The notes: generated by a model not told the origin, from the letters alone. Positions 53,545-61,726 are shown, counted from the stretch's first letter. The stretch is 64,000 bases of DNA from Bradyrhizobium sp. 186 (GCF_023101685.1 NZ_CP082164.1:5828001-5892000); one strand, 5' to 3'. A program made the numbers and translations.

Positions 53545-54867
53545 ATGCCCAAACTCACAGACAGCGCGATCAAAGCAGCGAAGTGCCCGCCTGGGAAAGA
53601 CCGCATCGAACTGGCCGACAGTTCATGCCCGGGCCTCTACTTGAGGGTTACCAAAAATGGCGCGAAGACCTTCGCCTTCAAGTACTGGTCACCGATCCTG
53701 ACCAAGACGGTGACTCTGGCCCTCGGTCAGTACGTTGACATCACCCTGACCGACGCAAAGCGCAAGGTGGGGGATCATCGCAAGGAAATCGCCCGCGACG
53801 AAGACCCCCGCGCGAGGAAGCGTGCGGAACGAAGGAAGGCAGCCAATGCAGAGGAGCTATCATTTAATCAGCTCGCCGATCAGTACATTGAGCAGTACGC
53901 GAAGCCCAACAAGGACTCGTGGAAGAACGACCAGCACTATCTGAAGCGCGCCCGGGCCGACTGGGGGCGTTTGCCGGCGGCCACGGTGACCGATGACATG
54001 GCAGCCGAGTTGTTGGATGAGATCGCAGAGACCGCACCCGTGAGTGCGAACCGAACGCAATCGGTACTGCACAAGATGTTCAGCTGGGCGAAGCAGCCCG
54101 GCCGAAAGCTCGTGCAGACCAACCCCCTCGCTGATCTCGATCGCCGCGGCGGTAAGGAACAGTCGCGTGATCGCGTGTTGACTGATGATGAGGTCAGAAC
54201 GTTGTGGTGGGGGCTCGATGATCCAGACCTGCCGGCAGACCGCGAGGTCGCGTTGGCTTTGAAGACGATCCTGACGACGATGGTTCGCCCGTATCAAGCG
54301 ACGCTGATGGAGCGCGCCGAGCTGATCGGGATCGATGGCCATGACGCACAATACAGCATGCCGCGTCACCGGGTGAAGAAACGCCGCGAGGTGATCGTTC
54401 CGCTGTCCGCCTTGGCCGTCAAGGTGATCAAGGAAGCCCTCAGCGACGATGACCAGACCGTGGTCTTCCCGTCGAAATTCAGCGATGGCGATGTTCCGAT
54501 CGCGCGGGCGTCGCTCTCACAGGCCTTAGCCGGTAAGAAGAACGGCAAGAAGGTCGGAGACAAGGCGGAGGACCGCACGGGCATCCGGGCGTTTCTCGGC
54601 TTGGAGCATTTCACCGCCCATGACTTACGGCGCACGGCCGCGACCATCGCCCGCCGAGCAGGTGCTCCACGGCCCGACGTGAAGGCGTTACTTGATCACG
54701 TCAACGGCGATGTCACTGAGGTCTACGACAAGTACGACATGCTGAAGGAAAAGCGACAGGTCGTAGAACTGTTGGCGAGCGAACTGCGCCGCATCGTTGG
54801 CGATCGGCCAGTCGCAAAGATGGCGACCGAAATTCACGATAGGAGCAGCAGTTCGCGCGCTGCTTAG
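53545..54867 (+). CDS. Tyrosine recombinase (phage/island integrase, DUF4102 type)
   Basis: 440 residues. An N-terminal arm-binding DUF4102-like domain (LTDSAIKAAKCPPGKDRIEL, GLYLRVTKNGAKTFAFKYW), a core-binding SAM-like domain (about 125-215) and the catalytic domain with the first Arg in TTMVRPYQATLMERAEL, HDLRR, LLDH and the tyrosine in VTEVYDKYD. All expected catalytic residues are visible, so it may be active. ATG 53545 (MPKLTDSAIKAAK) fits the family start. It is next to the tRNA-Pro fragment and reads away from it. Confidence 0.92.
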   Translation: MPKLTDSAIKAAKCPPGKDRIELADSSCPGLYLRVTKNGAKTFAFKYWSPILTKTVTLALGQYVDITLTDAKRKVGDHRKEIARDEDPRARKRAERRKAANAEELSFNQLADQYIEQYAKPNKDSWKNDQHYLKRARADWGRLPAATVTDDMAAELLDEIAETAPVSANRTQSVLHKMFSWAKQPGRKLVQTNPLADLDRRGGKEQSRDRVLTDDEVRTLWWGLDDPDLPADREVALALKTILTTMVRPYQATLMERAELIGIDGHDAQYSMPRHRVKKRREVIVPLSALAVKVIKEALSDDDQTVVFPSKFSDGDVPIARASLSQALAGKKNGKKVGDKAEDRTGIRAFLGLEHFTAHDLRRTAATIARRAGAPRPDVKALLDHVNGDVTEVYDKYDMLKEKRQVVELLASELRRIVGDRPVAKMATEIHDRSSSSRAA

Positions 54868-55068
54868 CCGCGTCGGGTTTTGACTCCGGAAAAGCGCGGG
54901 CTCTCGTCGGAGAGCCTGAGATTTCGCGTCAAGGAGTGCTCTTCCGAGGTATTCAGGTGCGCGAATGCGAATACGTTGCGGGTCGGACACATTAACGAAA
55001 TTCTTCCGTTCCTGCTTAGATTGCAGACATTCTCAAACCGCGTCAGCGAGTCTCAAAAGGGCCAATAT

Positions 55069-55123
55069 GCGACGTGGTCCGCCTGCTCGAAAATGAAAGA
55101 GAGGCCGCCAACCGGGGCGGCCT
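55069..55123. repeat. Direct repeat A with hairpin (left of AraC/DUF305 cassette)
   Basis: Begins GCGACGTGGTCCGCCTGCTC, then GAAAATGAAAG, then a hairpin AGGCCGCC/GGCGGCCT followed by TTTCCTCCTTTT. Nearly the same 52 bases recur at 57501-57552. The hairpin may terminate the integrase transcript; the rest of 54868-55173 has no gene. Confidence 0.7.
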
Positions 55124-55173
55124 TTCCTCCTTTTATTACCGTCGTGCTGTCAGTCTCAGGCTGCGTTCGGCCA

Positions 55174-56199
55174 TCATGGAATCGGGTGAGCTTTCTCCTT
55201 GAGATCGCCTGTTATGACGGCGCGGAGTCTACCGGGCGAAATCCCGTAACGTTTCCGAAACGCGCGCACGAATGCGCTCTCGGAGTCGTAGCCGACCGCT
55301 GCCGCCACCTGCGCCAAAGTTCCAGTCGTCGAGCCGAGGCGATGGCGTGCCAGACCAAGCCGCAACTCGCTCAGGAAGCCAAGCGGCGCAATATCCCCCT
55401 CCCTCCGGAAGATCCGAACCAGAGTCGCGCGCGAAACATGCGCTTCCGCCGCAAGCGCATCCAGCGTCCACGGATGCGTGGGAGCTCTCAACATGGCGGC
55501 GACGGCTCTGGCCGAGGACGGCGATGCGAGCAGCCGCAATATGCCGCTCGATGCCGCGGACTGTTCGAAATGCAGGCGAAGCATCATCACGAAGAGAGCG
55601 GTGGCAAGCTCAGTGGCGATCGTCGCTGCGCCCGGACGCGCGGCCTGCAGTTCCTCATCGATCGCCTGCACCAGCATCCGCATCCGGTCGAACAGATCCC
55701 CTTTGCCGATGCTGAGCACGATCGCCTTTGGCAATGCGGCAGTGACGAGGCTGTACATGGCCCCATCCAACCGCAACCGGCCGCAGATCATCTCGGTCTC
55801 GGTCGCGCCGCGGGTGTTGGTCTTGATCCTGATCGCGTTGTTGTATTCGGTTCTGATCGGCGCTCCGGAGCTTCCGCCACGGCTCGCCGATCGCACGACG
55901 TGGGAGTCGCCCTGCGGGAGCAGGAGAATGCTGCCGGCTTCCAGCTTGAACGTTTCGCCGGAATATCGCTCCAGCAGGCAATTTCCATTGGTCACGATGT
56001 GAAATTGAGCGAAGCCCGTCGGCTCCGCTTCGTGCACGACCTCCCATTGCAAGGCAAATCGGCACACCTCCTGTATTTCCGGGCGCACCCGGAACAGGGG
56101 AGCAATCGAACTGAGCGGGTCGAGAGTAGCCGGCTCTGTCGCGTCGTCGGGATGTTTGATCCGGCCGGCATAGGTTTTGCGCCGCGAGAGCATCGCCAA
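55174..56199 (-). CDS. AraC family transcriptional regulator (cupin_6 type)
   Basis: 341 residues. An N-terminal cupin ligand domain (ERYSGETFKLEAGSILLLPQGDSHVVRS, about 75-105) and a C-terminal double helix-turn-helix (LDALAAEAHVSRATLVRIFRR and VAAAVGYDSESAFVRAFRKRYGISPGRLR). It is divergent from the DUF305 gene (starts 51 bases apart) and probably regulates the cassette to its right. Inducer unknown. Confidence 0.9.
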   Translation of the reverse strand: MAMLSRRKTYAGRIKHPDDATEPATLDPLSSIAPLFRVRPEIQEVCRFALQWEVVHEAEPTGFAQFHIVTNGNCLLERYSGETFKLEAGSILLLPQGDSHVVRSASRGGSSGAPIRTEYNNAIRIKTNTRGATETEMICGRLRLDGAMYSLVTAALPKAIVLSIGKGDLFDRMRMLVQAIDEELQAARPGAATIATELATALFVMMLRLHFEQSAASSGILRLLASPSSARAVAAMLRAPTHPWTLDALAAEAHVSRATLVRIFRREGDIAPLGFLSELRLGLARHRLGSTTGTLAQVAAAVGYDSESAFVRAFRKRYGISPGRLRAVITGDLKEKAHPIP

Positions 56200-56250
56200 T
56201 TCCCCATTCGCCCCGATTTCTCAAAGCATCGAATGAATGAGGAGAATGTA

Positions 56251-56763
56251 ATGCGGATGCGCCAACCCAAGCGCGGCGTTCAGACGCGCAACGATCACGA
56301 ATACGCGATGAAGAAAACATTCATCGGCGGCGCCCTTGCGTTGCTGGTCGTGGCTTATCCCGGTCACGCCTCGGCGCAACAGGTATCAGCGGTGGCCTCG
56401 CCCGCCAAAGCCGAACATAAGCAGACTGCGGAAGCGTCCTTCATGGCCGAGAACCAGGCCGCCATGAGAAAGATGATGATGGACATGGCAGTGAGGCCAT
56501 CGGGCAATGTCGACGCCGACTTCACGGCCATGATGATCCCTCACCATCAGGGCGCAGTCGATATGGCGGAGGCCGAGCTGCACTACGGCCATAACGGGAA
56601 ATTGCGCCGGATCGCGAGGAACATCATCGCCGGGCAGCGGCAGCAGATCGGCGCGATGAGGGCGGCGCTCGGCCAGCCGCTTTCCGAAGTGACGTCATCG
56701 GCCGCGCAGTCGGGTCAGGATTCTCAAGTCGGCGCACGGTCCGCGCGCAACACGGCGCGCTGA
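56251..56763 (+). CDS. DUF305 family exported protein
   Basis: Up to 170 residues. A signal peptide (KTFIGGALALLVVAYPGHASA) is followed by a DUF305 ferritin-like helical domain with FTAMMIPHHQGAVDMAEAEL, whose His pair and acidic residues suggest metal binding. ATG 56251 has a strong GAGGAGA site, giving a long N-region before the hydrophobic core; ATG 56308 gives a normal-length signal peptide (151 residues) without a good site. DUF305 proteins are often linked to copper handling; role here is inferred only. Confidence 0.85.
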   Translation: MRMRQPKRGVQTRNDHEYAMKKTFIGGALALLVVAYPGHASAQQVSAVASPAKAEHKQTAEASFMAENQAAMRKMMMDMAVRPSGNVDADFTAMMIPHHQGAVDMAEAELHYGHNGKLRRIARNIIAGQRQQIGAMRAALGQPLSEVTSSAAQSGQDSQVGARSARNTAR

Positions 56764-56820
56764 ACCCAGGCAATCCACCATTCGTCCCGTGTTTTACATC
56801 GCATCGAAAAGGAAAGCGTC

Positions 56821-57180
56821 ATGCACATGCTGGATTGGAATTCCTATCGGCAGCAGCTCGTCGCCGCGGTCGGCGGCTTCGGCAAGCTAAACCCCGATAT
56901 CGTCAAGGGCTACACCACCCTGAGCCGGGCCGGCCAGAAGGCCGGTCACCTCGATGAAAAGACCCGCGAACTCGTAGCGCTTGCGGTCGCCATCACCCTA
57001 CGCTGCGACGGCTGCATCACGGTACATACCGCGGCGGCCCGGGAACGGGGCGCGACAAAGGAAGAGATCGCCGAAGTGCTGGGCGTGGCGGTCTCCGTCA
57101 ACGCAGGCGCGGCCGTCGTCTATTCCACCCGCGCGCTCGACGCATTCGATGCCGCCGCCGAAATCAATCCCAACGCCTGA
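56821..57180 (+). CDS. Carboxymuconolactone decarboxylase / AhpD-like protein
   Basis: 119 residues. LDEKTRELVALAVAITLRCDGCITVHTAAARERGATKEEIAEVLGVAVSVNAG is the family core with the CxxC-x-x-x-H motif of AhpD-like peroxidase/thiol-disulfide proteins (Cys about 62 and 65). It likely detoxifies peroxides or shuttles electrons. GAAAGCGTC leader gives a modest ribosome-binding site. It follows the DUF305 gene by 57 bases, probably one transcript. Confidence 0.9.
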   Translation: MHMLDWNSYRQQLVAAVGGFGKLNPDIVKGYTTLSRAGQKAGHLDEKTRELVALAVAITLRCDGCITVHTAAARERGATKEEIAEVLGVAVSVNAGAAVVYSTRALDAFDAAAEINPNA

Positions 57181-57191
57181 GGAGAGAACTC

Positions 57192-57448
57192 ATGATCGGC
57201 TATCTTCGTCTACCGCTTTCCTGGATCGCTCATTCCGATCGGGTCGGCATCCCGCTGATGCGCGTCGCCATCGCGATCGTATTCCTGTGGATCGGCACGC
57301 TCAAATTCGCGCCCTGAAGGACGTAATCATGCTGGTCGGCGGTCTCCTGATCATGGCTGACAGCGCCCGGGCCGTCCTTGAGGCGCGCCCTTACGCCAAA
57401 CTTCAGACGATGACGGCCAGCAAGATCTCCATCGCCCCGGCCGAGTGA
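57192..57448 (+). pseudogene. DUF417 (YkgB-like) membrane protein gene with internal deletion
   Basis: The first 41 codons encode MIGYLRLPLSWIAHSDRVG then VAIAIVFLWIGTLKFAP, the family N-terminus with its first helix, ending at TGA 57315-57317. The next bases, in another frame, encode KDVIMLVGGLLIMADSARAVLEARP, the family C-terminus. About 100 central residues are missing and the frame is shifted, so this is a remnant. It follows the AhpD-like gene with GGAGAGAAC before the ATG and once belonged to the same operon. Confidence 0.75.
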
Positions 57449-57500
57449 GCGCAGCGGGTTGCAACCGGAACCTGCAGCATCGGAAACAGTCTGGAACAGG

Positions 57501-57552
57501 GCGACATGGTCCGCCTGCTTGAAAATGAAAGAGGCCGCCGACCGGGCGGCCT
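57501..57552. repeat. Direct repeat B with hairpin (right of cassette)
   Basis: GCGACATGGTCCGCCTGCTT, GAAAATGAAAG and hairpin AGAGGCCGCC/GGGCGGCCTCT; near copy of repeat A at 55069. It closes the AraC-DUF305-AhpD-DUF417 cassette and sits about 110 bases left of the IS110 transposase start. Confidence 0.7.
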
Positions 57553-57663
57553 CTTGTGTGGGCCGCCCGCCGCGGACCATGACCGCTAATGGAATGGTCC
57601 GGCCGTGCTCCGGACCTGCCAGCACGACAAGCTGGTAAGGGGCGCCCAAGACAGGAGCACGCC

Positions 57664-58480
57664 ATGTCTCAGAAACTCAGCTCAGCGATCGCCGTGATAG
57701 GCATCGATATCGGCAAGAACTCGTTCCACATCGTGGGCCACGATCAGCGCGGCGCAATCGTGCTGCGGCAGAAGTGGTCACGCGGCCAGGTAGAAGCACG
57801 GCTCGCCAACCTGCCACCGTGCTTAATCGGTATGGAGGCCTGCGTCGGCGCGCATCATCTCAGTCGCAAGCTCCAAATGCTCGGCCACGACGCCCGACTG
57901 ATGCCCGCGAAATACGTGCGCCCCTATTCGAAGGGACAGAAGAATGACTTCCGTGATGCGGAAGCCATCGCCGAGGCTGTCCAACGCCCGACCATGAAGT
58001 TCGTCGCGACCAAGACCGCCGACCAGCTCGACCTGCAGGGGCTGCACCGCGTGCGCGAGCGATTGGTCGGTCAGCGTACCGGCGTCATCAATCAGATCCG
58101 TGCGTTCCTGCTGGAGCGGGGCATCGCCGTGCGGCAAGGCCTGCGTTCGCTGCGGTCCGAGTTGCCGGGTATCCTTGCGACGCGCACCGATGTCCTCGCG
58201 CCTCGCATGTTGCGCATTATCGAGGACCTGGCAGGAGACTGGCGCCGACTGGACGCGCGCATTGAGGACCTCTCCAGCGAGATCGAAGCATTGGCTCGTC
58301 AAGACAAAGGCTGCGAGCGACTGATGACGGTCCCGGGCATCGGCCCGATCATCTCGAGCGCGATGGTAGCCGCGATCGGCACTGGAGACGTGTTCTCGAA
58401 AGGCCGCGACTTCGGCGCCTGGCTTGGACTGGTGCCGAAGCAGATATCGACAGGCGACCGCACGATCCTCGGCAAGATAT
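57664..58480 (+). pseudogene. IS110-family transposase, 5' part (copy 1, lacks C-terminus)
   Basis: Starts MSQKLSSAIAVIGIDIGKNSF with the RuvC-like DEDD residues (D in GIDIGKN, E in GMEACVGAH, D pair in KNDFRDAEAI) and runs through the Tnp_20 region LMTVPGIGPIISSAMVAAIG to GDRTILGKI. Homology stops at 58480; the frame then reads 42 unrelated codons to 58608. The missing C-terminal part carries the conserved RGNRYLR block and probably the catalytic serine. Codons 81-272 are duplicated in copy 2. Confidence 0.9.
57905..58480 (+). repeat. 576-bp direct repeat, left copy (inside IS110 transposase)
   Basis: From CCGCGAAATACGTGCGCCCC to GATCCTCGGCAAGATAT the sequence is the same as 59506-60081 as far as I can read. 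It is entirely transposase coding sequence. Confidence 0.93.
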
Positions 58481-58710
58481 GTCAAACGCGAAAAACTCAA
58501 CCTGAGCAAATTAGTCCGCCAGCCTCAGTGAGCGGACATCCGCGAGGCCAGACGCTACTTCGCAAAAGGGCCAAAAGCGGCCATTCAGCGCTATCAGAAG
58601 CTCCATGAAAACCGAGGTGTAGAGCGCTATCGCTGTAAAATTGTGGAGGAGTGCCGCCGGTTAGGCTAGAATTGAATACTGTTGGGGCAGCTATGTCAGA
58701 GGAGCTGACT
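58481..58710. other. Insert sequence between IS110 halves, no gene recognised
   Basis: 230 bases between the break of copy 1 and the small secreted protein. No coding frame with a credible start was found; it contains the promoter side of the next gene. Confidence 0.4.
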
Positions 58711-58968
58711 ATGGCCAAAAGCATTCTTGTTAGTTTTGCTATCCTCACTCTCGCCACTTCTGCCGCTTTGGCCGCGCAGCGGACGCATCATCGCCAACCG
58801 ATGAACGCATTTGCCGGTATGGGTGCGTCTCCGGTCATCTCGCCGGGCGGTGTGAGCAGCAGCGACCGCGCCCTCTATATCCGAAATCTACACGACTCCG
58901 GGTATAATAAGAAGAACGATTTCAACGCTGGTCATATGTGCGTGTCCTGTGATTTTCACGGCAATTGA
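58711..58968 (+). CDS. Small secreted protein of unknown function
   Basis: 85 residues. Signal peptide MAKSILVSFAILTLATSAALAA, then a polar mature part with ISPGGVSSSDRALYIRNLHDSGYNKKNDF and a terminal CVSCDF. This phrase is typical of small exported proteins that recur in Bradyrhizobium, of unknown role. GAGGAG lies 8-13 bases before ATG 58711. It lies between the two IS110 halves and is followed by a terminator at 59089. Confidence 0.7.
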   Translation: MAKSILVSFAILTLATSAALAAQRTHHRQPMNAFAGMGASPVISPGGVSSSDRALYIRNLHDSGYNKKNDFNAGHMCVSCDFHGN

Positions 58969-59088
58969 CTAAGCTGGTGCTGTGGCGACTGAGAACGGGA
59001 TAACAACAGGAGCAGCCGGGCAAGACTAACCGGGGCGGGTGTGCAAATAGAAACCTCGCATTTTTGAATACGAGCTTCGCCAAAAAAT

Positions 59089-59130
59089 AGCCCCCAAAGA
59101 ATTCCCATTCTGGGTTTCCTGTCGGGGGCT
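59089..59130 (+). terminator. Bidirectional terminator after the small secreted protein
   Basis: AGCCCCC (59089-59095) pairs with GGGGGCT (59124-59130), with an inner CCCA/TGGG pairing, flanked by A6 and T6 runs. Confidence 0.75.
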
Positions 59131-59153
59131 TTTTTGTTTGCCCGCCCCGCAGC

Positions 59154-59279
59154 TCAGCCATGCGTTCTTATTCGCGCCTCATTGGAGGTGATGCCGATGT
59201 AGCCGTGACGGTACGGATCGGTGCAGCTTGCGTCATTGATGTAGTAGACGCAGCATTGGTCATCTGCATTAGCAGGCAT
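59154..59279 (-). pseudogene. GIY-YIG nuclease N-terminal fragment
   Basis: A 41-codon frame from ATG 59279 encodes MPANADDQCCVYYINDASCT then DPYRHGYIGITSNEARIRTHG and stop. The pair CVYYI...GYIGIT with the spacing seen here matches the two first strands of GIY-YIG endonucleases of the phage/homing type. It stops about where the catalytic Arg-x-x-x-H region would continue, so only a relic remains. Confidence 0.5.
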
Positions 59280-59312
59280 TTGGGTCTCGTTTCTTTGCTT
59301 GCGTGTGCGTCG

Positions 59313-59505
59313 TCATTGTCGTCTGCCCATAAACCGCCCGCCCGCGTCATAGACGCTCGTGATGTTGCCGCTTTTGGATTCTCTTGCAAGGACGTTGCCG
59401 CGTGGTAGAGCGTCGTCGTGCCTTGGCTGTCGGTCGACGAACTGCCGATGCTCTTTCCGGATGAGTCGTGGAACCTCTTCGACTGTGTCGACGCTGCGCC
59501 AGTCA
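59313..59505 (-). pseudogene. Relic of a small repeat protein (TTxYDxxGxxxGR units)
   Basis: On the minus strand one frame encodes FHDSSGKSIGSSSTDSQGTTTLY and, after a 2-base phase change, another encodes RGNVLARESKSGNITSVYDAGGRFMGRRQ. Together they make about two and a half copies of a ~20-residue unit with the pattern TTxYDxxGxxxGR found in small exported Bradyrhizobium proteins. The 5' end is cut by the IS110 repeat at 59506. Confidence 0.5.
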
Positions 59506-60081
59506 CCGCGAAATACGTGCGCCCCTATTCGAAGGGACAGAAGAATGACTTCCGTGATGCGGAAGCCATCGCCGAGGCTGTCCAACGCCCGACCATGAAG
59601 TTCGTCGCGACCAAGACCGCCGACCAGCTCGACCTGCAGGGGCTGCACCGCGTGCGCGAGCGATTGGTCGGTCAGCGTACCGGCGTCATCAATCAGATCC
59701 GTGCGTTCCTGCTGGAGCGGGGCATCGCCGTGCGGCAAGGCCTGCGTTCGCTGCGGTCCGAGTTGCCGGGTATCCTTGCGACGCGCACCGATGTCCTCGC
59801 GCCTCGCATGTTGCGCATTATCGAGGACCTGGCAGGAGACTGGCGCCGACTGGACGCGCGCATTGAGGACCTCTCCAGCGAGATCGAAGCATTGGCTCGT
59901 CAAGACAAAGGCTGCGAGCGACTGATGACGGTCCCGGGCATCGGCCCGATCATCTCGAGCGCGATGGTAGCCGCGATCGGCACTGGAGACGTGTTCTCGA
60001 AAGGCCGCGACTTCGGCGCCTGGCTTGGACTGGTGCCGAAGCAGATATCGACAGGCGACCGCACGATCCTCGGCAAGATAT
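59506..60081 (+). repeat. 576-bp direct repeat, right copy
   Basis: Second copy of 57905-58480, separated from it by 1025 bases. Confidence 0.93.
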
Positions 60082-60329
60082 CAAGGCGCGGCAATCGCTA
60101 CCTGCGCGTTCTGTTCGTGCAAGCCGCGTGGGTTGTGCTGGTCAAGGTCAAGTGTTGGGAGCGCTATGGCCTCAAATCTTGGATCGAAGCCGCCAAAAAA
60201 CGATTGCACCACAACGTGCTGGCGATTGCGCTCGCCAACAAGCTCGCCCGGATCGCCTGGGCGGTTCTCAACAAGGGACGCGCCTTCGAGTGCGTCAAGA
60301 CAGATGAGGTGGCGTCCCGAGTTGCCTGA
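59506..60329 (+). pseudogene. IS110-family transposase, 3' part (copy 2, lacks N-terminus)
   Basis: From AKYVRPYSKGQ onward this is identical in protein to copy 1, then continues with SRRGNRYLRVLFVQAAWVVL and the natural end of the protein. It lacks the first 80 codons, including the first Asp and the Glu of the DEDD site. Its open frame extends left to 59418 through unrelated antisense DNA. Joined to copy 1 at the repeat it would give a normal 354-residue transposase in frame. Confidence 0.9.
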
Positions 60330-60346
60330 TCCTCGCGCCGTGCTCG

Positions 60347-60419
60347 GGGCCGTCAAGGCGCAGCCTGGCAGCGGTCGAGCAAGCCGTCAGGACAGCACGA
60401 CGGCCGGCCTTGACGGCCC
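60347..60419. repeat. Long inverted repeat in the IS110 right flank
   Basis: GGGCCGTCAAGGC (60347-60359) and GCCTTGACGGCCC (60407-60419) are perfect 13-bp arms around a 47-base loop, 18 bases after the transposase stop. It could be a structured RNA of the element (IS110-family elements encode a bridge RNA in a non-coding flank) or a terminator-like structure. Confidence 0.7.
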
Positions 60420-61022
60420 TTGCGCGCGGCGCGTCAGCGCGCGCAGGCCGGGACGAAGGAACGACCGCCAGGCACGAACAAAGGAACAGTGCGAAGTGAG
60501 GAGCTATCGATGACGTAACCAACATCCCTTACTCGCCGAGGTCTGCGAGAGGATGAGACGACGATGGAGGATCGGTCTTCCCGGCGCATGCGAACACTGG
60601 TGACCCGAATGGCCCCTTCGAGGCCTGTCCGCTAATTAGCTCGAATGCGCGCTGATATCCATGATGGCCCGGAGCACAACACGCTCCAATCAGAGGCCGG
60701 ATACATTGATGCAAGACCGCATCTGCCAGGTTGACGAAACCTCTTGCAACGCGCGGCCGGACCATACATTCGGGTCATTCGCGCCGATTTGGCCCTCTGC
60801 CCAGTCACTTCCGGTCTACCCCGATGAACGGACACATTAGACTGGCCCGCTGGTCCGGTTCGCGCCAAGAGCCGCCCTCCCCGCCAGGTGCAGTTTGCCC
60901 CTTTTCGGCTCCGGGCGATGTCCCCGAGACAATCGCGTCGTGTCAGCGCCGATATCCTGATGCTAGATTTCACGACGGCAGGGAGCACCTGCTTCCTGCT
61001 TCATACCGAACAGGAGGACGAC
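60420..61022. other. IS flank and degenerate intergenic DNA
   Basis: 603 bases without a supportable gene. The first ~100 bases likely belong to the IS110 right end. The rest has broken frames on both strands with no recognised family; the last 15 bases hold the dodecin ribosome-binding site AGGAGG. Confidence 0.4.
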
Positions 61023-61238
61023 ATGCCTGATAGCGTCTACAAGGTCATTGAACTGATCGGTACCAGCAACGACTCATGGGAAAAGGCGGCCGCCAATGCG
61101 GTCGAGCAAGCTGCAAAATCTCTCCGGGATCTTCGTATTGCGGAGGTCGTCAAACTCGATATGCAACTGGATGCCAAGGGAAAAGTAGAGGCCTATCGCG
61201 TCAAGCTCAACGTATCGTTCAAGTTCGAGGGCTCCTGA
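61023..61238 (+). CDS. Dodecin family flavin-binding protein
   Basis: 71 residues, complete. VYKVIELIGTSNDSWEKAAANAVEQAAKSLRDLRIAEVVKLDMQL and the strand VEAYRVKLNVSFKFE are diagnostic of dodecin, a hollow dodecamer that stores or buffers FMN/riboflavin. The usual flavin-stacking Trp is in NDSWEKA. AGGAGG lies 6-11 bases before ATG 61023. Confidence 0.93.
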   Translation: MPDSVYKVIELIGTSNDSWEKAAANAVEQAAKSLRDLRIAEVVKLDMQLDAKGKVEAYRVKLNVSFKFEGS

Positions 61239-61408
61239 GCCTCAGCACCTCGCCCCGCTTGCGGGGCGAGGATGGCTCATTGGAGCAAGGCGTGTCGCGC
61301 GGCCCGCCAACCGGCGTTTTTGACCCATCTCGAAAGTAGGCCCTAGTCCAACTGGGACCCGATATGCTTTGATGCGTGGGGGCGGGAACTGTGACGCGTG
61401 GTGGCCTC

Positions 61409-61726
61409 ATGTACATGGTCATTCGCAAGTACACCAAGGTTCGTTCGGTTGCGGACGCTGCCCGCCGCGCCAAGAGCGGCATCGGTCAGATCCTAAGTCA
61501 ATCGCGCGGATTCAGATCTTACTATGTGCTGGATGGGGGCAACGGCGTTGGTGTCGCTGTGATGATATTCGAGGACCGCGAAAGCGCCAATGCAGCGAAC
61601 GTCAAGATACTGGAGTTTGTTCAAGCAAGTCTGCATGACCTCGATCTTGGAGATCCCGAAATCACTACCGGCGAAGTTTTGGTGAACATAGAACGTGATG
61701 CGTCCTCGGACATAAAGTATTCGTAA
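61409..61726 (+). CDS. Small alpha/beta protein, possible dimeric alpha-beta barrel
   Basis: About 105 residues. YMVIRKYTKVRSVADAARRAKSGIGQIL, then GFRSYYVLDGGNGVGVAVMIFEDRESANAANV gives a strand-helix-strand-strand order like ABM/stress-barrel proteins. ATG 61409 or ATG 61415 could start it; there is no strong ribosome-binding site. Function unknown. Confidence 0.6.
   Translation: MYMVIRKYTKVRSVADAARRAKSGIGQILSQSRGFRSYYVLDGGNGVGVAVMIFEDRESANAANVKILEFVQASLHDLDLGDPEITTGEVLVNIERDASSDIKYS

Noticed and set aside
59418..59505. N-terminal extension of IS110 copy 2
   Set aside because: These codons are antisense to a relic of a different gene; transposase homology begins only at 59506.
60529..60988. 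Minus-strand frames between IS110 and dodecin
   Set aside because: Overlapping short frames without credible starts or recognised domains; treated as degenerate intergenic DNA.
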